Below are positions 8,143 to 16,334 of a DNA stretch of 50,205 bases, piece after piece. Numbering within the stretch: the first letter of the stretch is position 1; the number at the start of each line of letters is the position of its first letter. A model generated the notes under the pieces. That model saw only the letters and a list, made by a program, of their open reading frames with translations, did no database searches and was not told the DNA's origin. Source of the stretch: Sedimentisphaerales bacterium (GTDB lineage Bacteria > Planctomycetota > Phycisphaerae > Sedimentisphaerales > Anaerobacaceae); contig JAFGBG010000085.1 of assembly GCA_016933295.1 (NCBI GenBank), positions 1-50,205 of the forward strand. The letters are read 5' to 3'. Made by a program: the position numbers and the translations under genes.

Positions 8143-9912
8143 ATGAGCTTTCAAGGAAGATTCAAAAATACTATTGATAATAAAAAAACTTTCAATACAG
8201 GATTTGTTATTTTTACTGACTATAAGAATGCATCCCTTAATGTCGTTTTGTTTGCTTTCGCCGCACTCTTATTGACCGGTTGTGTTTCGGACAAAACCAA
8301 TGAAGACGGCATTTTACTCTCCTATCAGCAGATTTTGGCAAATCAGGACTACAAATTTATCGATGACACAGATAGTAACCAACCTCTGGATATATTTAAA
8401 ACTACATATCCGGCGGCGAATAATATATACGATGTAGAAATTACAACAGATCCTAATACAGGGCAGCGCAACGTCAATCTTTCTATCGAACAGGTTTTAG
8501 TTAGAACACTTGCCAATAGCCCTGAAATCAGAGTAGTCAGCTTTAATCCCTCGATAAAAAAACAAAACATAACCAGGGAGACTTCGCAATTCGATCCCAC
8601 AGCTTTTAGCGAGCTAAACTACGAAAAAGACGACAATCCGGCAAACAGTATTTATCAATCCGGTCAATCAGACGAACGTTCTTTACAAACAGGCATCAAA
8701 CAAAAAAGCATTACAGGTTCGGAGTGGACACTTAGTTACGCGTATACTCGAACATGGGACGACTTGTCGGGCAGGACTCTATCCACCCGCTATGAGCCGA
8801 TACTCAGTTTTAAATTAAAACAGCCGCTTTTACGCGATGCCTGGCAGGAAATAACCCTCGCGGGAGTCGATGTGGCAAAGCTCAACTATAAGACCTCTTT
8901 ACTCGCGTTCCGGCAAAAAGCCGAAGAGGTCGCCGTAGGAGTGATTTCAGCTTACTGGCAACTATTACAGGCTCAACGTAATATGGAAATCCACCAGAGA
9001 TTATTAGATAGTACACTTGAAACATTAGAGAAAGTGACACGAAGAAAAGAAATTGATGCTACAGAGCTTCATATAAAGCAGACAGAAGCTTCCGCAAAAG
9101 CACGTGAAGCTGCGTTGATTAAGGCAAAAAAACAGGTTATCGATGCACAGGATGTACTGCTAAGACTTATGGCGGACGCCCAATTGAGTGTACTCGATAA
9201 TTTCAATATCATACCCGTAAGTGAACCTATACAGGAATGTGAGAAATTCGACTGCTCGAAACTTATAGAATCTGCATTGATTAACAATCCCATTATTCAA
9301 CAGGCGAAACTCGAGATTGAGATTGCAGATATTAATATCCGAATAGCTGAAAATCAGGATATGCCGCGATTGGATATGCTGGCTTCGGCCAGAGTGCAGG
9401 GATTGGATAGAGGCCCGGATAACGCTTATGAGAATTTTACCAACGGTGATTACTTCAGTTACGGTCTCGGTCTTTCTCTTGAATATCCTCTTGGTAATCG
9501 CCAGCGAGAGGCAGAATTAATCCAGAGAAGATTCGAACGCCGACAGGCTGTTACAGTTCAACAAAACGTCTCTTATCAGGCGGCTCAATTAATCAGGGAA
9601 AGAGCAAGAAGGGTGGAAACGAGTTATTCGGAAATCCAGGTTCAAAAAGAGGCTGTTGAAGCCGCACGTATCCATCTTGAAGTTCTCGAAGACACTGAAA
9701 CAATTCGAGAGCAACTGACACCCGAGTTCCTGTTAGTTAAATTACAAGCCCAGGAAATACTGGCAAATGCACAAATGGCGGAAGCAAAAGCAATCGCAGA
9801 TTTAAATATCGCCTTTGCTGAGTTGGCCCAAACTATGGGCACTGTTTTGAACCTTCATCAGGTCGAAAACTCATTGCTACAGATTTCGGAGATTAGTGCA
9901 ACCTCCGAGTAA
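8143..9912 (+). CDS. TolC-family outer-membrane channel, probable lipoprotein
   Basis: Outer-membrane efflux protein of 589 residues. It has the two long helical repeats of the TolC family with alternating Gln/Ala/Glu-rich coils (for example ALIKAKKQVIDAQDVLLRLM and QAAQLIRERARRVETSYSE) and beta segments such as YSYGLGLSLEYPLG. The N terminus is unusual. About 30 mostly polar residues precede a hydrophobic stretch that ends in a lipobox, LLTGC (Cys47). This suggests lipidation, as in OprM-like channels, with an extended n-region or a misplaced start. AAGGA lies eight bases before the ATG, which supports the long form. It should form the outer channel for the adaptor gene upstream. It ends 27 bases from the convergent SecA-like gene. 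Confidence 0.87.
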   Translation: MSFQGRFKNTIDNKKTFNTGFVIFTDYKNASLNVVLFAFAALLLTGCVSDKTNEDGILLSYQQILANQDYKFIDDTDSNQPLDIFKTTYPAANNIYDVEITTDPNTGQRNVNLSIEQVLVRTLANSPEIRVVSFNPSIKKQNITRETSQFDPTAFSELNYEKDDNPANSIYQSGQSDERSLQTGIKQKSITGSEWTLSYAYTRTWDDLSGRTLSTRYEPILSFKLKQPLLRDAWQEITLAGVDVAKLNYKTSLLAFRQKAEEVAVGVISAYWQLLQAQRNMEIHQRLLDSTLETLEKVTRRKEIDATELHIKQTEASAKAREAALIKAKKQVIDAQDVLLRLMADAQLSVLDNFNIIPVSEPIQECEKFDCSKLIESALINNPIIQQAKLEIEIADINIRIAENQDMPRLDMLASARVQGLDRGPDNAYENFTNGDYFSYGLGLSLEYPLGNRQREAELIQRRFERRQAVTVQQNVSYQAAQLIRERARRVETSYSEIQVQKEAVEAARIHLEVLEDTETIREQLTPEFLLVKLQAQEILANAQMAEAKAIADLNIAFAELAQTMGTVLNLHQVENSLLQISEISATSE

Positions 9913-9939
9913 TTACAATAATGTTGTTGAAATCATGAG

Positions 9940-11925
9940 CTATTCACTTCCGGCAAAGCCCAGTTGCTCATCGAGCCAATTATCGGTTCTTAGTACATTT
10001 TTTCGCCGACGCATCGCCAGCCTTTCCGCACGGCTCTGGCTCAGATGAAAAATGCCGCGAATCAACGGCGAAGAAATATCATCAGTGGAATGAGCATGTC
10101 TCTTTTTGAAATATGCAACAGTATTCCTGGCATATCGAGATACAATCTCGTCATCCAGAGAAAATATACCCTGGGCGCTACCGGGATCGCCCTGACGAGC
10201 ACATCGACCGAATAACTGCCGGTCTATCCTGGCGGATTCATTTGGCTCTGCGGCAATAACATGAAGACCTCCCAATTCAGTAACTCCCCTGCCGAGCTTG
10301 ATATCCGTTCCCCTTCCGGCCATATTGGTAGCAACTGTAATTTTCCCGAGCTTACCGGCTTCAGCAACAATCTGCGCTTCCATGCGATGGTGAACTGCAT
10401 TCAAAACCTGGTGTACCAGATTGGCAGATTTAAGCATTCCACTAAGGTGCTCACTGGCAAGGACACTTCGTGTTCCGATCAGAATCGGTCTGCCGGTAGC
10501 ATTAATCCGGCCTATTTCCTGTACGATTCTCGCCCATTTTGATGCATTATTGGACAAAATAATATCCGGCAGATTCTTTCTTTTACAGGGACGATTCGTC
10601 GGAATCGTTACTACAGGCAGGTGATAAATCTGCCAGAATTCGGAAGCGGCTTCGGCTGCCGTACCTGTCATTCCCGACAAGCGATCATACATCCGAAAGA
10701 AACGCTGAAAACTTATACGGGCATAAGTATCTTTCGGCGGATTTACATTCAAGGCTTCTTTGGCCTCAACTGCCTGATGAAGACCATCCCGCCAGGTTCT
10801 GTCCGGCATTAAACGGCCCGTGAATTCATCAACAATAACTATCTTACCTTTATCAATCACGTAATGATGATCCCGCACATATAAATCCTTAGCGGTCAAA
10901 GCACGGTTGACAATTTCCTGAGAACGACGATTTCCCTGCCACAGCCCGCCTAAATCGCCAGTGATTGCGGCTAAATGTTCTTTGCCTCGTTCGGTTAGTT
11001 CTATATCTCTGTAGCGGTGGTCTATTCGATAATCGATTTCCTGCTTCAACTGTCCGGCGATAACCGCCGCCTGACGGAACGACTCAACCTGTTCCGGATT
11101 TGGGGCATTTCCAGAAATAATAAGCGGTGTCACTGATTCGTCAATAAGAACGGAATCAGCCTCATCAACAATAGCGCAATTTAATCCCCGTTGTATGAGC
11201 CTGTCGGTGAGATTTTTCGCACCACCGGCCATTTTTGAAACCAGGGCCGAGCTTAAACCTCTCAAACGACCCAAAGTGATTCGGTCTCGCAAGAAATCGG
11301 CCGCAACTTCTTTGTTCGTACAATATGTAATATCGGCCATATATGCGGCTTTTCTCCGGGCAGGAGGCATTTGCTGTTCTATGTAGTCAACGGTAAGGCC
11401 GCAAAAACGATATATTTGCCCCATCCATTCGGCATCTCGCCTGGCCAAATAATCGTTGACGGTAACAACGTGACAACCACGACCGCGCCAGCCGGCTACG
11501 GTTACATACATTGTAGAGGTAAGAGTTTTACCCTCCCCGGTCGCCATTTCGGCAATACAGCCGCCCTCGAGAGCCATGGCTCCGGTTATCTGAACGGGAA
11601 AAGGTTTTTCTCCGATTTTACGAAAAGCAACTTCTCGAACAATAGCAAATGCGGTTTCAATATCCGACGGCTTGTCACGCTGACAACGAAATATTTCGCG
11701 TATCTCGGCGGCAACCTGACGTAGCTTAGAATCCGTCATTTCAGAGATTTTTTTTTCAAGAGACAGGATTTTCTCTGTCCGTCGTAGAAAACGCTTATAT
11801 CGCGGCACAGCCCTTCCAACCAACCCGATACCGGTATCCCATGCTGCATCAAGCCCCTTCGGAAGAGACTCGCCGGATGTTCGTTGTCCGAGCATTTGCC
11901 ATGTTGCACTGGGGATCCCTGCCAT
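9940..11925 (-). CDS. SecA-like ATPase lacking the C-terminal third
   Basis: SecA relative of 661 residues, against about 800-900 for housekeeping SecA. Present are the Walker A ATGEGKT (128-134), the DEAD-like VDEADSVLIDES (253-264), a preprotein-crosslinking-like insert after PLIISG, the EFTGRLMPDRTW and MTGTAAEAASEF motifs, TNMAGRGTDIKLGRG, and an arginine-finger region FGRCARQGDPGSAQ where ordinary SecA has GRSGRQGDPG. The protein stops within the first helix of the scaffold domain (ERLAMRRRKNVLRTDNWLDEQLG). The helical wing, two-helix finger and zinc tail are therefore absent. One base separates it from the M50-HlyD gene upstream (TGATATG), so the two are probably co-translated. I infer an accessory motor dedicated to this operon, not the general translocase. 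Confidence 0.92.
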   Translation of the reverse strand: MAGIPSATWQMLGQRTSGESLPKGLDAAWDTGIGLVGRAVPRYKRFLRRTEKILSLEKKISEMTDSKLRQVAAEIREIFRCQRDKPSDIETAFAIVREVAFRKIGEKPFPVQITGAMALEGGCIAEMATGEGKTLTSTMYVTVAGWRGRGCHVVTVNDYLARRDAEWMGQIYRFCGLTVDYIEQQMPPARRKAAYMADITYCTNKEVAADFLRDRITLGRLRGLSSALVSKMAGGAKNLTDRLIQRGLNCAIVDEADSVLIDESVTPLIISGNAPNPEQVESFRQAAVIAGQLKQEIDYRIDHRYRDIELTERGKEHLAAITGDLGGLWQGNRRSQEIVNRALTAKDLYVRDHHYVIDKGKIVIVDEFTGRLMPDRTWRDGLHQAVEAKEALNVNPPKDTYARISFQRFFRMYDRLSGMTGTAAEAASEFWQIYHLPVVTIPTNRPCKRKNLPDIILSNNASKWARIVQEIGRINATGRPILIGTRSVLASEHLSGMLKSANLVHQVLNAVHHRMEAQIVAEAGKLGKITVATNMAGRGTDIKLGRGVTELGGLHVIAAEPNESARIDRQLFGRCARQGDPGSAQGIFSLDDEIVSRYARNTVAYFKKRHAHSTDDISSPLIRGIFHLSQSRAERLAMRRRKNVLRTDNWLDEQLGFAGSE

Positions 11926-11926
11926 A

Positions 11927-14125
11927 TCAAATATGAAACCTCCGCTGGAATAACTGCCTTATATCTGACCACCATTGAAACAAAAGCGGTCTGTCGGGCA
12001 TCTGGATTCTCGCCACGACCCGCTGCCCGGACCTTAACTGGTCAGGTTTATCAAAATGCGGCTTAATGCGGACTTCAAAAAATCTCTCTGCGGCATGCAA
12101 ACCTTTGGGATCATCTATAAGTGTTGGTATGGAACCACCGACAGCATATCCCATTGCCTGGTACGGTAATTGCTCTTTACCTGCAGGCAAAATCTGCTCA
12201 ATTTGCCCGCTCAGCGTCACATCGGGGCGTCCTTTGACTCTAATTTCCACATTTGTTTCGGCAAAGTTCCCCGTGTGATTTATGAGCATTGCCGCAAGCT
12301 CCTGACCGGCGGCTGCACGGACAAACACATTATCCAGATCAGCTACCAAACCAATCATCTGGCCACGACTCAAATACAATCCCCTGGCCTTATCAATATC
12401 AGGAGAAATCCATGTGCCTTCCAAGCTCGCTTTAATATCCAACGCGGCCAGCTCGTAATCTATACGAGCGATTTTTTCATTCAATGCCTCTATTTGCTCA
12501 TCCAGCATCTGCACTTCAGCCATATCACGCGTTTGTGCGATACGCCGTTTAGCCTGAAAGCCCCGCAGTTCGGCAAGCAATCCCTTTTTTTCCGCTTCCA
12601 ATTCAGGATTCGACGCCGTAATAAGTGACTCTCCATCCGGTGACACTGTTTGATTCGAAAGCAGGAAATCTGAAACGAAACCATCGCTCTCGGCATAGAC
12701 GACAGCCATGTTTAACGGCTCAACAATCCCTTCGATTCTGAAATACTCTGGAACTTTAAGAATTCCAACAGAAATAACTATAAGAGCCATCGCCGCTAAA
12801 GTCGAGCTTACTGCCACACCACGAGACCTGGCCAGCTCTCCACTGGTAGCCAGATAACGAATAAACTTGCCAATAGGGACGACAATCCAGGCAATGACTG
12901 CCGAACCGGCGAAAATCGGCACAAGTACGAATAATTCCTCGGGCAGTCTGTCATTCAAGAACAGCAGGATTCTTATACAAATAAAAACTCGGTAAGCAGT
13001 TGAGGCAATACCATAAAAAAGGAACCATATTTTCTCGCCGGAACTGTGAGCCGGATTATAGGCGGATTTCAGTTTCCAGCAATATTTTTTAACTAGATAG
13101 TAAATATAATTTTTTGATCGCTGGCTTAAATTCGGTATCTCTATCAGATCGGATAAAACATAATAGGCATCGAACCTCAAGAGAGGATTTCCGTTAAAAA
13201 TAAGCGTGGAAACGCTGGCAAGGAATATAATATTATAAGAAATAATATGCAGGGTTCCCGTAGAGGTATTGACCCAGATAATTGCCGCTACAGCGGCACA
13301 GAAAAGCTCGATCATGACACCTGATAAACCGACAACTACTCTATGCCACTTCTTTCGAAACGCCCATGCACTCGAAGCATCAACGTAAGGCAGCGGCACA
13401 AACACCAGAAACATAATACCTATTACGTGTACTTCTCCGCCGCTTCCGTTGAGCCTGCCGAACCTCTTGCATGCAAAAGCATGGCCAAATTCATGAAAAA
13501 TCTTGATAATGACCATACTCAGATATAAAAATATGAAGTTATCCGGATTAAGGATATCGGTACTTTGAAAAAACAGCTCTTTTATATTGCCGACAATAAA
13601 ATACAGACCGGCAGATATTACCACCAGCCACAACAACAAGCCAAACCAGCTAAATATTAATCCGAACAGACCAACCCACCTGCTAAGAAAATGATCCGGA
13701 TCGATAAGCGGTATATGAATAAACAACAAGTTTGAAAAAAAGCCTTGTATTCGCCGCTTGATGCGCGTGTGATAGCGATTGAACAGACTTTCAGCATCGG
13801 GCGCAAGCTCCGCATAAAGAAGATTCGAGCAATACAAATTACCAAGAAGCTGTATAACCTCCGGCTGTGTCGGCGCATAATCACCGTATCTCTCATTACA
13901 AATCCGCCAGACCTCCGCCACTGTTTTTCTGCCGTCAAGTAAGCCAATGAAATGATATGCATCGCTACTGACGCGCGAAAATTCGTTACTTGAAGGATTC
14001 TCCAGGACGTACCACATTTGCCCCCGAAAATGCTGTCTGTAAACCTGTACACTTGACAGAAGTCTCGGCCTAAGTTGTGCGACACGGAACCATGATTCAT
14101 GAAAAGTAGGACGCTCAACAGCCAT
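11927..14125 (-). CDS. PqqD-like / M50 metalloprotease / HlyD adaptor fusion
   Basis: The 732-residue membrane protein has three parts. Residues of about 30-108 resemble PqqD or RiPP-recognition domains (MWYVLENPSSNEFSRVS, then GLLDGRKTVAEVWRIC). A polytopic site-2-protease-type domain follows, with HEFGH (His211, Glu212, His215), PYVDASSAW (246-254) and NGNPLLRFD (311-319, Asp319 as third metal ligand); it is apparently catalytically complete. From about residue 465 a periplasmic HlyD-like segment begins (VVYAESDGFVSDFLLSNQTVSPDGESL), with a coiled coil and a beta-barrel. The layout matches proteins annotated as peptide zinc metalloprotease (YydH-like), which occur with exported peptides. 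It lies 15 bases after the GAF-HlyD gene and one base before the SecA-like gene. Confidence 0.9.
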   Translation of the reverse strand: MAVERPTFHESWFRVAQLRPRLLSSVQVYRQHFRGQMWYVLENPSSNEFSRVSSDAYHFIGLLDGRKTVAEVWRICNERYGDYAPTQPEVIQLLGNLYCSNLLYAELAPDAESLFNRYHTRIKRRIQGFFSNLLFIHIPLIDPDHFLSRWVGLFGLIFSWFGLLLWLVVISAGLYFIVGNIKELFFQSTDILNPDNFIFLYLSMVIIKIFHEFGHAFACKRFGRLNGSGGEVHVIGIMFLVFVPLPYVDASSAWAFRKKWHRVVVGLSGVMIELFCAAVAAIIWVNTSTGTLHIISYNIIFLASVSTLIFNGNPLLRFDAYYVLSDLIEIPNLSQRSKNYIYYLVKKYCWKLKSAYNPAHSSGEKIWFLFYGIASTAYRVFICIRILLFLNDRLPEELFVLVPIFAGSAVIAWIVVPIGKFIRYLATSGELARSRGVAVSSTLAAMALIVISVGILKVPEYFRIEGIVEPLNMAVVYAESDGFVSDFLLSNQTVSPDGESLITASNPELEAEKKGLLAELRGFQAKRRIAQTRDMAEVQMLDEQIEALNEKIARIDYELAALDIKASLEGTWISPDIDKARGLYLSRGQMIGLVADLDNVFVRAAAGQELAAMLINHTGNFAETNVEIRVKGRPDVTLSGQIEQILPAGKEQLPYQAMGYAVGGSIPTLIDDPKGLHAAERFFEVRIKPHFDKPDQLRSGQRVVARIQMPDRPLLFQWWSDIRQLFQRRFHI

Positions 14126-14140
14126 AAAACGCCTTAATAC

Positions 14141-16102
14141 TTAAAGCCATAATTTCATCCGTACCCAGTTCACGATTTTTCGCGACCATATCCAGGCATA
14201 GTGGCGTCGGCCGATAGATACTTTTGCCACTCCTTCCATTCCCGGCCGCATCCAGTCGTGCGTTTCAATCAGTTTCACACGAACCTTAAATATATTTCGC
14301 TGGTTTACAACTTCAGCTATCGGGCTAATGCTTTCAACGACAAAATTAATTCGCTCACCGGGATACGAAGCGGTTGCCAGCCGCCCTTTCTGTCCGATCT
14401 GAATATCTTTAACTTGATCTTCGGGGACAAACAATTGTGCACGTAAGGATTCAAGAGGACAAACCTCAAAAAGAACATCTCCAACTTTAACCGGAGCTCC
14501 GATCTGGCGTTTGAGGTCACCCTGGACAACAACGCCGCTGATAGGAGATACAAGACTGGCCTGACTAATCTGATATTCCAATAACTCAATTTGCGCATCG
14601 GCCTGATCCGCTTTTGCCAGGGCAATCTGGCTTTGTGCGGTCTCGCCGCTGCTCCTGTAGGCATCGGCTTCTTTGATATAACCGGCTTTTGCCGCTCGTG
14701 CCGTAGCAAGTTTAAGATTAAGCTCCGATATATCAAGGCATCCGAGAATGGTATTACCGGCTTCAACCTTATCACTTACTTCAACTTCAACACTTTTGAT
14801 ATACCCGTCGAAAGGCGCCGGAATGACCTGTTGAACAGTTGCCTCAAGCACAAAAGGCGCCTCGGCCCGGAACTGGCCTTTGCCGAAGATTAAAAACAAT
14901 ATCGCCGCGCAGCACAGAATCGCCGCCAATTTTATCCACGTATATTTCGGTCCTAAAAAAGCAGCGGCAAATTTGCGGCTTTTTGCCGCTATTACTGCTC
15001 CGATCCATCTGTCATACTCATACAGATTACCTAACCTGGCAGTACACAACTCACAAGCCAAACGGACTGATTCAATTTCATCGGGAGAGAAGGGTTTATC
15101 CGCCGGACGCTCAAGAGTCACAACTGCGATAATGTTACCATCCGACCTTAGAGGCAAGCTCAATACGGCCAGCGGGCCGTAACGATTGGAAAGATTCTGT
15201 GTGGCACGATTTATAAAAGCCGACTCCTTAGGAGCGGGACTGATAATTTCAGTATCCTGATCAAGACATTCCTCCATTGCAGATTCTATATCCTGAACTA
15301 CTTTCATCTTGCGGCTGAAATCCTCGGTGTGGCTCATTGCCTTGAGCTGAACATATTTTCCCTTGAGAAAACCAAGACTTGCCCGTTCGCATTGCCATTT
15401 AGCCGCAATTTCATTGCAAAAAGCCATTGCCGCACCGGCAAATCTTTTCTGCCGGTTGACGACAGATAAAGTCTCCAGAGATTGTTGCAATCTAAGACAA
15501 TTACGCCGCCAATTAATTAGAGAAGGATCCTTCTTAGAACACACCAACATTCCTAACGACAGTTGCAGTCTTTGCGAACAAATTTCGAGAGCCTCTTTGT
15601 CCTCGGCAAGGATTAAAAAAACGGCAACAGTTCTTTCCATCTCAAGCGGCGTTCTCGGTATAATTATTACATACGCTTTGGCGGAATGATGCTCGCGTTG
15701 CTCAGGTTCATTCAAATGCTTGATAATAACCTTGTTTGAGGAGATAGCCTCACGACCGAAAGCTACCGATTTAGCCAGCCAATCCGGCGAAGAAATATCC
15801 TTACTCAACTGCGGATACAACGCGAGGACATGAACACTCGATTCTCGATCCATTTTAAGAATCGCACCTGCGTCAGCCCCGCAAAGCAGGCACTGTACCT
15901 TCAACATAATGCGCAGGAATTGCTCATGGCTTTTATCCGACTTGTAAAGTTGCTCGAGTATCTCGGTAACGGCCACGTTACTTAGAAGCTGGAATTGATT
16001 TTTTTGTAAACGATCCACTTTTTTTCGGGCTGCTTCATCCGGCCCGAGCCTCGCTGTTTTTTTGTAAGCCCAGGTTCTTTGAATTCCCGTTCGTATCGAC
16101 AA
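14141..16102 (-). CDS. Tandem-GAF sensor fused to a periplasmic HlyD-type adaptor
   Basis: The 653-residue protein has two GAF domains in its cytoplasmic half (about residues 45-190 and 215-360; the second includes RYGPLAVLSLPLRSDGNIIA). One membrane helix follows at about 389-406, then a periplasmic adaptor with lipoyl halves (APFDGYIKSVEVEVSDKVEAG and VSPISGVVVQGDLKRQIGAP), a short coil and a barrel. A ligand bound by the GAF domains could act directly on the periplasmic part, because no kinase or cyclase domain is present. The start is uncertain. A TTG at 16102 directly follows an in-frame stop, and the next methionine is near residue 66, inside the first GAF. It is the first gene of the operon. 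Confidence 0.88.
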   Translation of the reverse strand: MSIRTGIQRTWAYKKTARLGPDEAARKKVDRLQKNQFQLLSNVAVTEILEQLYKSDKSHEQFLRIMLKVQCLLCGADAGAILKMDRESSVHVLALYPQLSKDISSPDWLAKSVAFGREAISSNKVIIKHLNEPEQREHHSAKAYVIIIPRTPLEMERTVAVFLILAEDKEALEICSQRLQLSLGMLVCSKKDPSLINWRRNCLRLQQSLETLSVVNRQKRFAGAAMAFCNEIAAKWQCERASLGFLKGKYVQLKAMSHTEDFSRKMKVVQDIESAMEECLDQDTEIISPAPKESAFINRATQNLSNRYGPLAVLSLPLRSDGNIIAVVTLERPADKPFSPDEIESVRLACELCTARLGNLYEYDRWIGAVIAAKSRKFAAAFLGPKYTWIKLAAILCCAAILFLIFGKGQFRAEAPFVLEATVQQVIPAPFDGYIKSVEVEVSDKVEAGNTILGCLDISELNLKLATARAAKAGYIKEADAYRSSGETAQSQIALAKADQADAQIELLEYQISQASLVSPISGVVVQGDLKRQIGAPVKVGDVLFEVCPLESLRAQLFVPEDQVKDIQIGQKGRLATASYPGERINFVVESISPIAEVVNQRNIFKVRVKLIETHDWMRPGMEGVAKVSIGRRHYAWIWSRKIVNWVRMKLWL

Positions 16103-16158
16103 CTAATCAGGCTTAAATCAATCGTCAATAGCCTAAATTAACAATATTCCATAAAACT

Positions 16159-16187
16159 ATCATAGCATATAGCTATGTATCCGGCAA
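16159..16187 (-). promoter_or_regulatory. Promoter for the GAF-HlyD/M50/SecA-like operon with an overlapping inverted repeat
   Basis: On the minus strand TTGCCG (16187-16182) is followed after 17 bases by TATGAT (16164-16159), about 50 bases upstream of the TTG start. The spacer and the edge of the -10 box contain CATAGC-ATATA-GCTATG (16161-16177), a 6-bp inverted repeat that could bind a dimeric regulator. Both are sequence matches only. Confidence 0.5.
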
Positions 16188-16237
16188 TCTTTTTTTGCAT
16201 TTCTTGAAAGCCTCTCTTTCGATACACAAGGACAATC

Positions 16238-16265
16238 TTGTGCTCGAATGAACTGATGTTATAAT
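16238..16265 (+). promoter_or_regulatory. Possible promoter for the GH43 gene
   Basis: A perfect TATAAT at 16260-16265 is preceded at 16 bases by TTGTGC (16238-16243). It lies about 70 bases before the GH43 start and diverges from the promoter of the secretion-like operon. Confidence 0.42.
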
Positions 16266-16334
16266 ATCCATATTTATATTTGAGTCTTATAAAAACAAAC
16301 ATAGACAGTATTGTAAATCGGAAGGATATTTTTT

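Noticed and set aside
9940-11925. Housekeeping SecA
   Set aside because: It lacks the helical wing, two-helix finger and zinc tail, has altered motifs and is coupled to an M50-HlyD gene. A separate general SecA is expected elsewhere in the genome.
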